DNA of 14,095 nt, taken from positions 1-14,095 of the forward strand of contig JAQGII010000446.1 of NCBI GenBank assembly GCA_028291305.1, read 5' to 3'. Below are positions 8,418-14,095 of this stretch, piece by piece (within the stretch, counting starts at the first letter, position 1; each line of letters opens with the position of its first letter). The notes beneath the pieces are model-generated. The model was not told where the DNA came from, searched no databases, and was given only the letters and a program-made list of their open reading frames with translations. The stretch comes from Caulobacteraceae bacterium. Lineage in GTDB: Bacteria > Pseudomonadota > Alphaproteobacteria > Caulobacterales > Caulobacteraceae. The position numbers and the translations under genes are program-made.

Positions 8418-9253
8418 CAGCGGTTCCAGCGCATGGGCGTGAGACGAAGGAAGACCATGACCGCCAGCCCGCCGAGGAAACTAAGGATCAGGGATTCGGC
8501 CGCGCCCAGAGGCCAGCGGAAGGAATCGATCAGCGTGTTGACCACCGTCATAGGCATGGTTTTGACCCGCATCCCGCCCAGCAGGACCGGGGTCACATAG
8601 GCGCTGATCGACAGGACGAAGACCATCACGCAGCCCGACTGTATGCCCGGCATGGCCAGGGGTAGGACGATGCGCCGGAAGACCGTGCCCGGCGCGGCGC
8701 CCAGGCTGCGGCCGGCCTGCTCCAGAGCGGGATCCATGTTCTGAAGCCCGCCCAGGATCGGCATGATCATGAAGGGCAGGAAGACGTGGATCAGGGCCAC
8801 GACGATACCGAGCCGGTTGTACATGAGCGGCAGGATCGAGTGGGTGATCCCCGTCGCCCGCGCGAGCCGGTTGAGGATGCCGTTATTGCCGAGGATGATC
8901 GTCCAGCCGTATGACCGCACGACGATGCCCACCAGCAGGGGCGACAACACGATGGCCTGCCGCAATGCCTGGCTGCGCCCCGGGGTCCGCGCCAGATTCC
9001 AGGCCACCGGAAAACCCAGCAGCAGGGCGCCGGCCGTGGTCAGCAACCCGAGCCAGAGTGTCGTGCCGATCTGGCGCCAGTAGTAGGCGTCGGTCAGGAC
9101 CGCGACATAGTTGGCGGTGGTGAAGCCGCCGCCGTAGGCGCCGTCGGGGCTGGTCGGGCGAGCGCTGATGACGACGATGTTCAGATAAGGCGCCGCTACC
9201 AGCAGCAGCAGGATCAAAGCAGCCGGCAGGATCAGTAGGGCGCGCCGATTCAT
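8417..9253 (-). CDS. ABC transporter permease, PotB-like
   Basis: 278 aa inner-membrane protein, the first channel subunit of the importer. An N-terminal hydrophobic segment (about residues 5-25) is followed by a periplasmic loop and five further membrane spans. The EAA-type loop LEQAGRSLGAAPGTVFRRIV precedes span 5. An in-frame GTG at 9274 exists, but ATG at 9253 forms a classic ATGA overlap with the ATPase stop (9250-9252) and is preferred. It pairs with the PotC-like permease immediately downstream. Family membership is clear, but the substrate cannot be read from the permease. Confidence 0.92.
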   Translation of the reverse strand: MNRRALLILPAALILLLLVAAPYLNIVVISARPTSPDGAYGGGFTTANYVAVLTDAYYWRQIGTTLWLGLLTTAGALLLGFPVAWNLARTPGRSQALRQAIVLSPLLVGIVVRSYGWTIILGNNGILNRLARATGITHSILPLMYNRLGIVVALIHVFLPFMIMPILGGLQNMDPALEQAGRSLGAAPGTVFRRIVLPLAMPGIQSGCVMVFVLSISAYVTPVLLGGMRVKTMPMTVVNTLIDSFRWPLGAAESLILSFLGGLAVMVFLRLTPMRWNR

Positions 9254-10308
9254 GCGGCGAGCTCGATGGACCACAGCGGTTCGGGCGCCAGGCGCAGGCC
9301 CACCGCATCGCCGCGAGCTTGGCGAGCGGGTCCGCCTACCTGGATGCTGACCATCTCTCCGCCCGGCAGGCGCAGACGATATTCCGTGAAATTTCCGCTG
9401 TAGTGTGCGGACTCGATCACCCCGGGTACGACGCCGGGTTCGCCGGGGTCGACCAGGGTCAGGGCCTCGGGCCTGACCAGCACCGAGGTTTCGGCGCCCG
9501 GCGCGTGGCCGGATTCATTCAGCAGGTCCCGCGCGCCAAGTACGGTCTGGGCCATGAGCCGTCCCTCCTGGGGCGTCACCGTGGCTTTCAGGAAATTGGC
9601 CTGACCGATGAAGGTCGCCACCTCCAGCCCCTTGGGCCGCTCATAGATGTCGCGAGGCGCGCCGTACTGGGCGACCTTACCCTTGAACATGACCACGATC
9701 CGGTCAGACATGGTCATGGCCTCAGCCTGATCATGCGTCACATAGATGGTGGTAATGCCGACGCGCCGCTGCAGGTCGACGATGAACTCGCGCATCTCGT
9801 CCCGCAGCTTGGCGTCGAGGTTGGCCAGAGGCTCGTCGAGCAACAGGATGCGCGGCTCGATGACCAGAGCCCGCGCCAAGGCGACCCGCTGCTGCTGGCC
9901 CCCGCTGAGCGCGCGAGGGTAGCGGTCCGCCTCGGCGTCCAGCCGCACCATGGCCAGGGCCTTGGCCACGCGCTCGCCGATGGCTGTCCGGCTTTCCTTG
10001 CGCATCTCCAGGCCGAAGGCGAGGTTCTGGGCCACGGTCATATGGGGGAACAGGGCATAGGACTGGAACACCATGCCGATGTTTCGCTTCTCGGGCGCCA
10101 GGTGAGCCACGTCCTGGCCGTCGAACAGGATCTGACCGGCGTCCGCCTTTTCGAAACCGGCGATCAGGCGAAGAGTGGTGGACTTGCCGCACCCGGACGG
10201 GCCGAGCAGGGACACGAACTCGCCTTCGGCGATGGATAGGGAGAAGGCGTCGATGGCGGCGGCGGCGCCAAACCGCTTGGTCAGGGCCTCGATGACCACA
10301 TTCGTCAT
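9250..10308 (-). CDS. ABC transporter ATP-binding protein, PotA-like
   Basis: 352 aa cytoplasmic ATPase that powers the importer. Walker A GPSGCGKST is at 36-44, Q-loop Gln at 82, signature LSGGQQQR at 134-141, Walker B ILLLDEP at 154-160, D-loop NLD at 163-165 and H-loop His at 192. The C-terminal third (from about 240) is a TOBE-type regulatory/beta domain, as in PotA, FbpC and UgpC. An open frame extends upstream to 10467 but would overlap the binding-protein gene. ATG at 10308 has AGGGAG 8 bases upstream and gives the usual MxxVVIEALTKRFG start. It is 43 bases downstream of the binding-protein stop and overlaps the next permease by 4 bases. Confidence 0.95.
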   Translation of the reverse strand: MTNVVIEALTKRFGAAAAIDAFSLSIAEGEFVSLLGPSGCGKSTTLRLIAGFEKADAGQILFDGQDVAHLAPEKRNIGMVFQSYALFPHMTVAQNLAFGLEMRKESRTAIGERVAKALAMVRLDAEADRYPRALSGGQQQRVALARALVIEPRILLLDEPLANLDAKLRDEMREFIVDLQRRVGITTIYVTHDQAEAMTMSDRIVVMFKGKVAQYGAPRDIYERPKGLEVATFIGQANFLKATVTPQEGRLMAQTVLGARDLLNESGHAPGAETSVLVRPEALTLVDPGEPGVVPGVIESAHYSGNFTEYRLRLPGGEMVSIQVGGPARQARGDAVGLRLAPEPLWSIELAA

Positions 10309-10316
10309 ACGAGCGG

Positions 10317-10322
10317 CTCCCT
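10317..10322 (-). promoter_or_regulatory. Ribosome binding site of the ABC ATPase gene (AGGGAG)
   Basis: On the minus strand AGGGAG lies 8 bases before ATG 10308. It decides against the longer frame that starts inside the binding-protein gene. Confidence 0.6.
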
Positions 10323-10351
10323 TTTCTGTCTCATCGGCGGCTTGGTAGGTT

Positions 10352-11392
10352 TCATTCGAAGGTCTGGGACCAACGGGTATCGAGCTCGATCGCGTTGCGG
10401 TTGGCCCAGGCCCAGTCGGTGGGCAGCAGGCGCCCAATCTGCTCGCCGGTGATCGGCACCGCGCCACGCAGATCCGCCGGCAGCACGACCTTGCGGTTCA
10501 CCGGAGAGATGAAAAACCGCCGCGCCAGCAGGGTCTGGATTTCGGGATCCAGGATGAAATCGAGATAGCGATAAGCGAGGTCCCGCGCGGGGGCTCCGGC
10601 GCAGATGCAGAAGCTCTGATCCCACATCAGCAGGCCTTCCTTTGGCGCGATGCAGGCGACCGGCAGGCCCTGCTGGCGCAGGCGCGCGATCTCGCCGAAA
10701 TCGTAGGGCGCGACGATGATTTCGCCTGTGCCCATCATGGTGGACATGTTGAAGTCGGTCTGCAGCACCGGCCCCAGGCGGCGCAGCGCCGCGAAGGCGC
10801 CGTCCATGTCCGTGGGGCCCTTGCCGTAGAGCTGGCCGGCCAGCATGACGGTGGCTTTGCCGACGCTGTTCTGCACGTTGTAAAGGCCCAGTCGCCCCCG
10901 GAATTCCGGATTGGTCCACAGGTCGCGCCAGGAGGTCGGCGGCCGCTTCACCAGGTCAGTGCGGTAACCGATGCCGATCGGCGAGATCATGCCGACGAGG
11001 GAAATGCCATTGTGGCTTTGTGCGGCGGGGTAAAGGTCTTTGTAGTTCTTCAGGCGAGACAGATCGAGCGGCTCGAAATACTTGCCCGGGATGAGAGGCT
11101 CGATGAAGGGCTCGTTCATCATCAGGATCGAGTAGTCCGACTTGCCGCGGCCCGCGGCGCGAAGGTTGGCGCTGAACGTCCGGCCGAAGCCCACATCGAG
11201 CCGGATATCGGCGCCGGTCAGTTTGGCGAACCGCGGCACCACGGTCTGGCGCCAGAACGTCTCCCAACTGCCGCCGTAGGTCGTCACGATCAGGGAGTTG
11301 GCCGTGCGCGCCTGTGCGCCTCCCGCCACGAGACTCGCCGCGGCCGCTCCGAGGAAACGCCTGCGTCCGATCGGCATCGGTGGTTGCGTCAT
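10352..11392 (-). CDS. ABC transporter extracellular substrate-binding protein (PotD-like, Tat-exported)
   Basis: 346 aa periplasmic binding protein of the spermidine/putrescine-type family. The N-terminus has a twin-arginine signal: GRRRFLG at residues 9-15, a hydrophobic AAAASLVAGG stretch, and AQA with likely cleavage after residue 28. The mature part opens with LIVTTYGGSWE, typical of the family, and continues with GIGYRTD, SWRDLWTNPEFRGRL and YRYLDFILDPEIQ segments. ATG 11392 is preceded by GGAGA at a short distance (2 bases), so expression may rely on coupling to psuG, whose stop is 34 bases upstream. Direct placement after psuK-psuG makes pseudouridine or another nucleoside the leading ligand guess. 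A polyamine or other amine remains possible, since PotD-family proteins bind varied ligands. Confidence 0.92.
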   Translation of the reverse strand: MTQPPMPIGRRRFLGAAAASLVAGGAQARTANSLIVTTYGGSWETFWRQTVVPRFAKLTGADIRLDVGFGRTFSANLRAAGRGKSDYSILMMNEPFIEPLIPGKYFEPLDLSRLKNYKDLYPAAQSHNGISLVGMISPIGIGYRTDLVKRPPTSWRDLWTNPEFRGRLGLYNVQNSVGKATVMLAGQLYGKGPTDMDGAFAALRRLGPVLQTDFNMSTMMGTGEIIVAPYDFGEIARLRQQGLPVACIAPKEGLLMWDQSFCICAGAPARDLAYRYLDFILDPEIQTLLARRFFISPVNRKVVLPADLRGAVPITGEQIGRLLPTDWAWANRNAIELDTRWSQTFE

Positions 11393-11426
11393 GGTCTCCA
11401 ACACTATTCGTTCAGGACGCCCACGC

Positions 11427-12392
11427 CTATTGAGCCAGCTTGATCGGCCTCCTCGACTGTTCCTCCTGGCGCAAAGCACCCGCCAGCCGCGCGGCGACCG
11501 CCGCGTTATTATGCACCAGCGCGATATTGGTCGTCAGGCTGGCGCCTTCGGTCAGCTCGAACAGACGCCCCAAGAGGAAGGGCGTGACCCGCTTGCCGGT
11601 AATGCCCCTGTCGTTCGCCTCGGACACCGCCTGGGCGATATGGCCCGCGATCTCTTCACCCGGGATTTCGTCCTCGACCGGAACCGGATTGGCGACCACA
11701 ACGCCGCCGGTCAGACCCAGGCGGCGACGCACCCGGATCAGTTCCGCCACCGCCTCGGGCGTATCCAGACGCATGGGCGCTGGCAGGCCGCTGTCGCGGC
11801 TCCAGAAGGCGGGGAACTTGTCGGTCCCATAACCCACCACCGGCACGCCTTCGGTCTCCAGGTATTCTAGGGTGCGCGGCAGGTCGAGCAGGGCTTTGGC
11901 GCCGGCGCAAACCACGGCAACGTCGGTGCGAGCGAATTCCGTCAGGTCGGCCGAAATATCCATGGTCGATTCCACACCCCGGTGGACGCCGCCGATACCT
12001 CCCGTCGCGAACACGTCGATTCCGCCCAGTTTGGCGCAGATCATCGTGGCCGCGACGGTTGTCGAGCCGTTCAACCCTCCGGCGATGGCATAGGCCAGGT
12101 CCGCGCGGCTGAGTTTCAGCACGTCCTTGGCCGTCCCCAGCCACTCCAGCGTCGCGTCGTCCAGTCCGACCCGGATGCGGCCGGCGATGATCGCGATGGT
12201 CGCCGGCACGGCGCCGTTGGCAAGCACCGTCTGCTCCACCGCGCGGGCCGTGGCCACGTTCTGAGGGTACGGCATGCCGTGGGTGATGATGGTCGATTCC
12301 AGCGCCACCACCGGGCGACCGGCCGCCAGCGCCTCCTGTACGGCGGGCGAGAAGTCCACGGGCAGACGGCTGGGATTGCGGCCGTGGTCCAT
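11427..12392 (-). CDS. psuG: Pseudouridine-5'-phosphate glycosidase
   Basis: 321 aa, cytoplasmic. It cleaves the C-C glycosidic bond of pseudouridine 5'-phosphate to uracil and ribose 5-phosphate using a Mn2+ site and a Schiff-base lysine. The sequence closely follows E. coli PsuG (YeiN) throughout: VVALESTIITHGMPYPQN (Glu32 equals E. coli Glu31), VPATIAII, FATGGIGGVHRG, DISADL (metal-site Asp145) and CAGAKALLDL, whose Lys166 sits at the same number as the catalytic lysine in E. coli. The length is normal and no key residue is missing. The start ATG shares its A with the psuK TAA (TAATG), so the two are translationally coupled. Released uracil would enter the Rut pathway encoded at the other end of the window. 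Confidence 0.97.
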   Translation of the reverse strand: MDHGRNPSRLPVDFSPAVQEALAAGRPVVALESTIITHGMPYPQNVATARAVEQTVLANGAVPATIAIIAGRIRVGLDDATLEWLGTAKDVLKLSRADLAYAIAGGLNGSTTVAATMICAKLGGIDVFATGGIGGVHRGVESTMDISADLTEFARTDVAVVCAGAKALLDLPRTLEYLETEGVPVVGYGTDKFPAFWSRDSGLPAPMRLDTPEAVAELIRVRRRLGLTGGVVVANPVPVEDEIPGEEIAGHIAQAVSEANDRGITGKRVTPFLLGRLFELTEGASLTTNIALVHNNAAVAARLAGALRQEEQSRRPIKLAQ

Positions 12393-13543
12393 TATGACGC
12401 TTTCTTTCGAATTTTAGTGAGGCTCGCGAGGCGATGGCTGTGCCGTTCGATCAGCTCGGGCGACATGGCCGTGTTGACGCTCTCTTCGCTTTCAATGGTC
12501 AGCACGGCGGCCAGCATGCCCGTGCGGCAGGCGTCCGCCAGCTTCTCGCCATGCAGCAGCCGTGACAGCGTCCCGGCGATGAGCGCGTCCCCCGCGCCCG
12601 TCACGTCGACGACGTTGGCCTTCAGGCTGGGCAGGGCGGTTTCATGGGTCCCGTCGGCGATGAGCAGGCCGTCGCTCCCGACCGTGAGCACCACGGCGCC
12701 CGCGCCGCGCGCCTGAAGGGTCGCGGCCAGGGTGCTCGGCGAGGCCGCCGCGTCCACGCCCGCCAAAGCCACGGCCTCCTGCATGTTCAGGAACAGCACG
12801 TCGATGCCGTTGAGGTCGCCTTTCAGACGCTGCACCTTGAGGGCGGAGACAGGATCGACGGCCAGCTTGAACCGCGCGCCCGCGCGCCGCTCCCGCAGGT
12901 TGGACATCACCCCGGCCGGCAGGTTGCAATCGGCGAACACCCAGGTCGCGCCCGCAAGGGTGGGCCACACCCGCTGCAGATCATCGACAGTGATGGTGTT
13001 CATGATCTCCATGTCGGCGATGCCGAAGGCCAGTTCGCCGTCGGGTCCCAGGATGGCCGCGTATTCGGCGGTGGCGTGGGCGTTGACCGTCAGCAGGCGG
13101 GACGTGTCCACGCCGCTCGACTGGAGATGTTTGACGAGGGAGCGGCCGTTCTCGTCGTCGCCCACCGCGGAAATCAAGCTGCTGGGGGCGCCCAGACGCG
13201 CCAAGGTTTCGGCCACATTGCGGGCGACCCCGCCGAAGCTGCGCCGGCTGGTTACAGGATTTGAGGTGCCTTCCTGAAGCATCTGGACGGACCGATACTT
13301 GCGGTCGATCGTGGCGCCGCCGACGCAAACGATACGATTGGCTTCGGTCAGAATGTAGGCGCGGCCGGCGATGTAGCCCTTGCGGGTCAGTTGCGCTATG
13401 TAGGTCGCCACGGTCGGTCGGGCCAGGCCAAGGCTGTCGGCGATCTCCTGCTGTCCGGCAAACGGATCCGCGCCGATCCGATCCAGCACGGCCTGCTCTT
13501 GTTCGCTGAGTTTATCTTTGTGGGACACAAGCGCTTCCAACAT
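12392..13543 (-). CDS. psuK: Pseudouridine kinase with N-terminal winged helix-turn-helix (HTH-PfkB fusion)
   Basis: 383 aa. The PfkB-family kinase part (from about residue 70) phosphorylates pseudouridine at the 5' position for PsuG. GGVARN (104-109), ADCNLP, VDPVSALK and the anion-hole/catalytic VTGAGD (Asp319) match E. coli PsuK (YeiC) closely. Unlike E. coli PsuK (313 aa), residues 12-67 form a MarR/Lrp-like winged helix: LSEQEQAVLDRI, then QQEIADSLGLARPTVATYI and a GYIAGRAYILTE wing. The protein may therefore bind DNA and sense substrate. HTH-PfkB fusions exist as a domain architecture in bacteria, but I know of no study of one acting on pseudouridine. Starts: TTG 13585 is unlikely because it overlaps a palindrome; ATG 13543 is chosen; GTG 13528, with GGAAG 5 bases upstream, is a real alternative (378 aa) that leaves the HTH intact. 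It is the first gene of the psuKG-ABC operon. Confidence 0.93.
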   Translation of the reverse strand: MLEALVSHKDKLSEQEQAVLDRIGADPFAGQQEIADSLGLARPTVATYIAQLTRKGYIAGRAYILTEANRIVCVGGATIDRKYRSVQMLQEGTSNPVTSRRSFGGVARNVAETLARLGAPSSLISAVGDDENGRSLVKHLQSSGVDTSRLLTVNAHATAEYAAILGPDGELAFGIADMEIMNTITVDDLQRVWPTLAGATWVFADCNLPAGVMSNLRERRAGARFKLAVDPVSALKVQRLKGDLNGIDVLFLNMQEAVALAGVDAAASPSTLAATLQARGAGAVVLTVGSDGLLIADGTHETALPSLKANVVDVTGAGDALIAGTLSRLLHGEKLADACRTGMLAAVLTIESEESVNTAMSPELIERHSHRLASLTKIRKKAS

Positions 13544-13659
13544 GCGATGGAGCTTCGGTGTGCCACATAAATGTCGGCCCAGCAAACAGATGTTTGAAAA
13601 AATCTGCTGTGTTTTGATCTAGGGGATCAGGTCGGCCCAAGCCCGTACGGCCGTCTGTT
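13544..13659 (-). promoter_or_regulatory. Promoter-bearing gap upstream of HTH-psuK
   Basis: A 116-base gap separates the LysR-type gene stop from the psuK start. It is AT-richer than its surroundings in the middle (an A6 run at 13597-13602 and a nearby TTTTGATC). It must hold the promoter of the psuK operon unless transcription reads through from the LysR-type gene. I could not assign confident -35/-10 boxes, and no stem followed by a T-run is present to end the LysR transcript. Confidence 0.4.
13583..13596. promoter_or_regulatory. 14-base inverted repeat, candidate operator
   Basis: CAAACA GA TGTTTG has perfect 6-base arms around a 2-base centre, 40 bases upstream of the psuK ATG. It is nested in a wider imperfect inverted repeat: CAGCA...ACAGAT (13580-13591) against ATCTGCTG (13602-13609). 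Symmetric sites of this size suit a dimeric winged-HTH or LysR-type regulator. The HTH domain of PsuK itself and the adjacent LysR-type protein are the two obvious candidates. Confidence 0.45.
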
Positions 13660-14095
13660 CTAAGTCTTGGCCGAGGTAAGTTTCAGCGGCGCATCCTGCA
13701 CCAGATCGCGCATGAATTGCGCCACTGCGCGCACCCTGGGTAGATGCCGCTGGTCGGCGTGCAAGATCATCCAGTAGGTCCGATCGACCCGAATGTCGTC
13801 AGGCAGAACCCTCTTAAGTCGTGGGTCCGCTTCGGCCGAAAAGGCATGCAGCACGCCTATGCCCAGACCAGACGCGACGGCGTTGTGCTGGGCGACGACC
13901 GACGTGGAGCGGAACGCGGTGGGCAGTCCGCGTGCGATCTGGTCCAGATAGCGCAATTCGGGCAGGTCGATCAGTTCGTCGATGTACCAGACCAGCGGAT
14001 GGTCGCGCAGGGCAGCCAGGCAATCGATCGGACCGGCGACTTCGAGATAGGCCTCCGAAGCGTAGAGACCCAGATTGTAGTCGGCCAGCTTCTGG
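13660..14095 (-). CDS. LysR-family transcriptional regulator, C-terminal part (5' end beyond window)
   Basis: About 145 residues are visible, open to the window edge, so the N-terminal HTH is not in the window. The visible part is the second half of a LysR effector-binding domain: a LGLYASEAYL segment, a HPLVWY strand, FRSTSVVAQHNAVASGLGIGVL (the typical hinge/helix before the last subdomain), a conserved WMILHADQRHLPRVRAVAQF segment and a short tail ending in TAG at 13660. It is on the same strand as, and immediately upstream of, the psuK operon, so it is not in the divergent arrangement usual for LysR regulators and their targets. It may regulate genes beyond the right edge or be unrelated to the salvage cluster. 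Confidence 0.8.
   Translation of the reverse strand, partial: QKLADYNLGLYASEAYLEVAGPIDCLAALRDHPLVWYIDELIDLPELRYLDQIARGLPTAFRSTSVVAQHNAVASGLGIGVLHAFSAEADPRLKRVLPDDIRVDRTYWMILHADQRHLPRVRAVAQFMRDLVQDAPLKLTSAKT

Noticed and set aside
9319..10239. 306-codon open frame on the + strand opposite the ABC ATPase
   Set aside because: The opposite strand carries all ATPase motifs in order, and this frame is a His/Gly/Gln-rich shadow.
7632..11392. Naming the importer genes potA/B/C/D for polyamine transport
   Set aside because: Family membership is clear but substrate is not. The operon partners are pseudouridine enzymes, so the pot symbols would imply an unsupported function.
12392..13543. Calling the kinase a generic ribokinase/fructokinase
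   Set aside because: The ADCN, VDPVSA and VTGAGD context and the overlap with psuG match PsuK specifically.

Overview
The window is a GC-rich (roughly 64% by eye), densely coded piece of an alphaproteobacterial chromosome. The large TonB-dependent receptor, the rut-type pyrimidine genes and the overall gene mix suggest a Caulobacterales member (Caulobacter/Phenylobacterium-like). That assignment is inferred from gene content and was not computed. There are no RNA genes, insertion sequences, CRISPR arrays or gene-free stretches over 300 bases.

Layout. On the + strand (1-2481) are the 3' half of rutD, a complete rutA (pyrimidine monooxygenase, the ring-opening enzyme of the Rut uracil pathway) and an inosine/uridine-type nucleoside hydrolase. 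They converge on a long minus-strand run (13543 down to 2519). Read in its own direction this run is: psuK fused to an N-terminal winged helix-turn-helix, psuG, a spermidine/putrescine-type ABC importer (Tat-exported binding protein, ATPase, two permeases), a short AT-rich gap, a TauD/TfdA-type Fe(II)/2-oxoglutarate dioxygenase, a TonB-dependent outer-membrane receptor, an isopenicillin-N-synthase-like Fe(II)/2-oxoglutarate dioxygenase, and a class II aldolase/adducin protein. The 3' part of a LysR-type regulator gene lies at the right edge, on the same strand.

How the genes fit together. PsuK phosphorylates pseudouridine. PsuG splits pseudouridine 5'-phosphate into uracil and ribose 5-phosphate. 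The nucleoside hydrolase can free the base from ordinary nucleosides, and RutA/RutD take uracil toward 3-carbon products and nitrogen. The identities of psuK, psuG, rutA and rutD rest on strong similarity to remembered E. coli sequences. The ABC importer and TonB receptor, lying in the same run, look like a dedicated uptake route for the substrate (inner and outer membrane). E. coli uses a NupC-family permease for pseudouridine instead, so an ABC/TonB route would be new to me.

The least explained part is the set of two unrelated Fe(II)/2-oxoglutarate dioxygenases plus the class II aldolase. Their position suggests that they act on modified pyrimidines or nucleosides or on a sugar fragment, but the sequence does not show the reaction. 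Possible control elements are a 14-base inverted repeat just upstream of the HTH-psuK gene and a pair of direct repeats upstream of the tauD-like gene.
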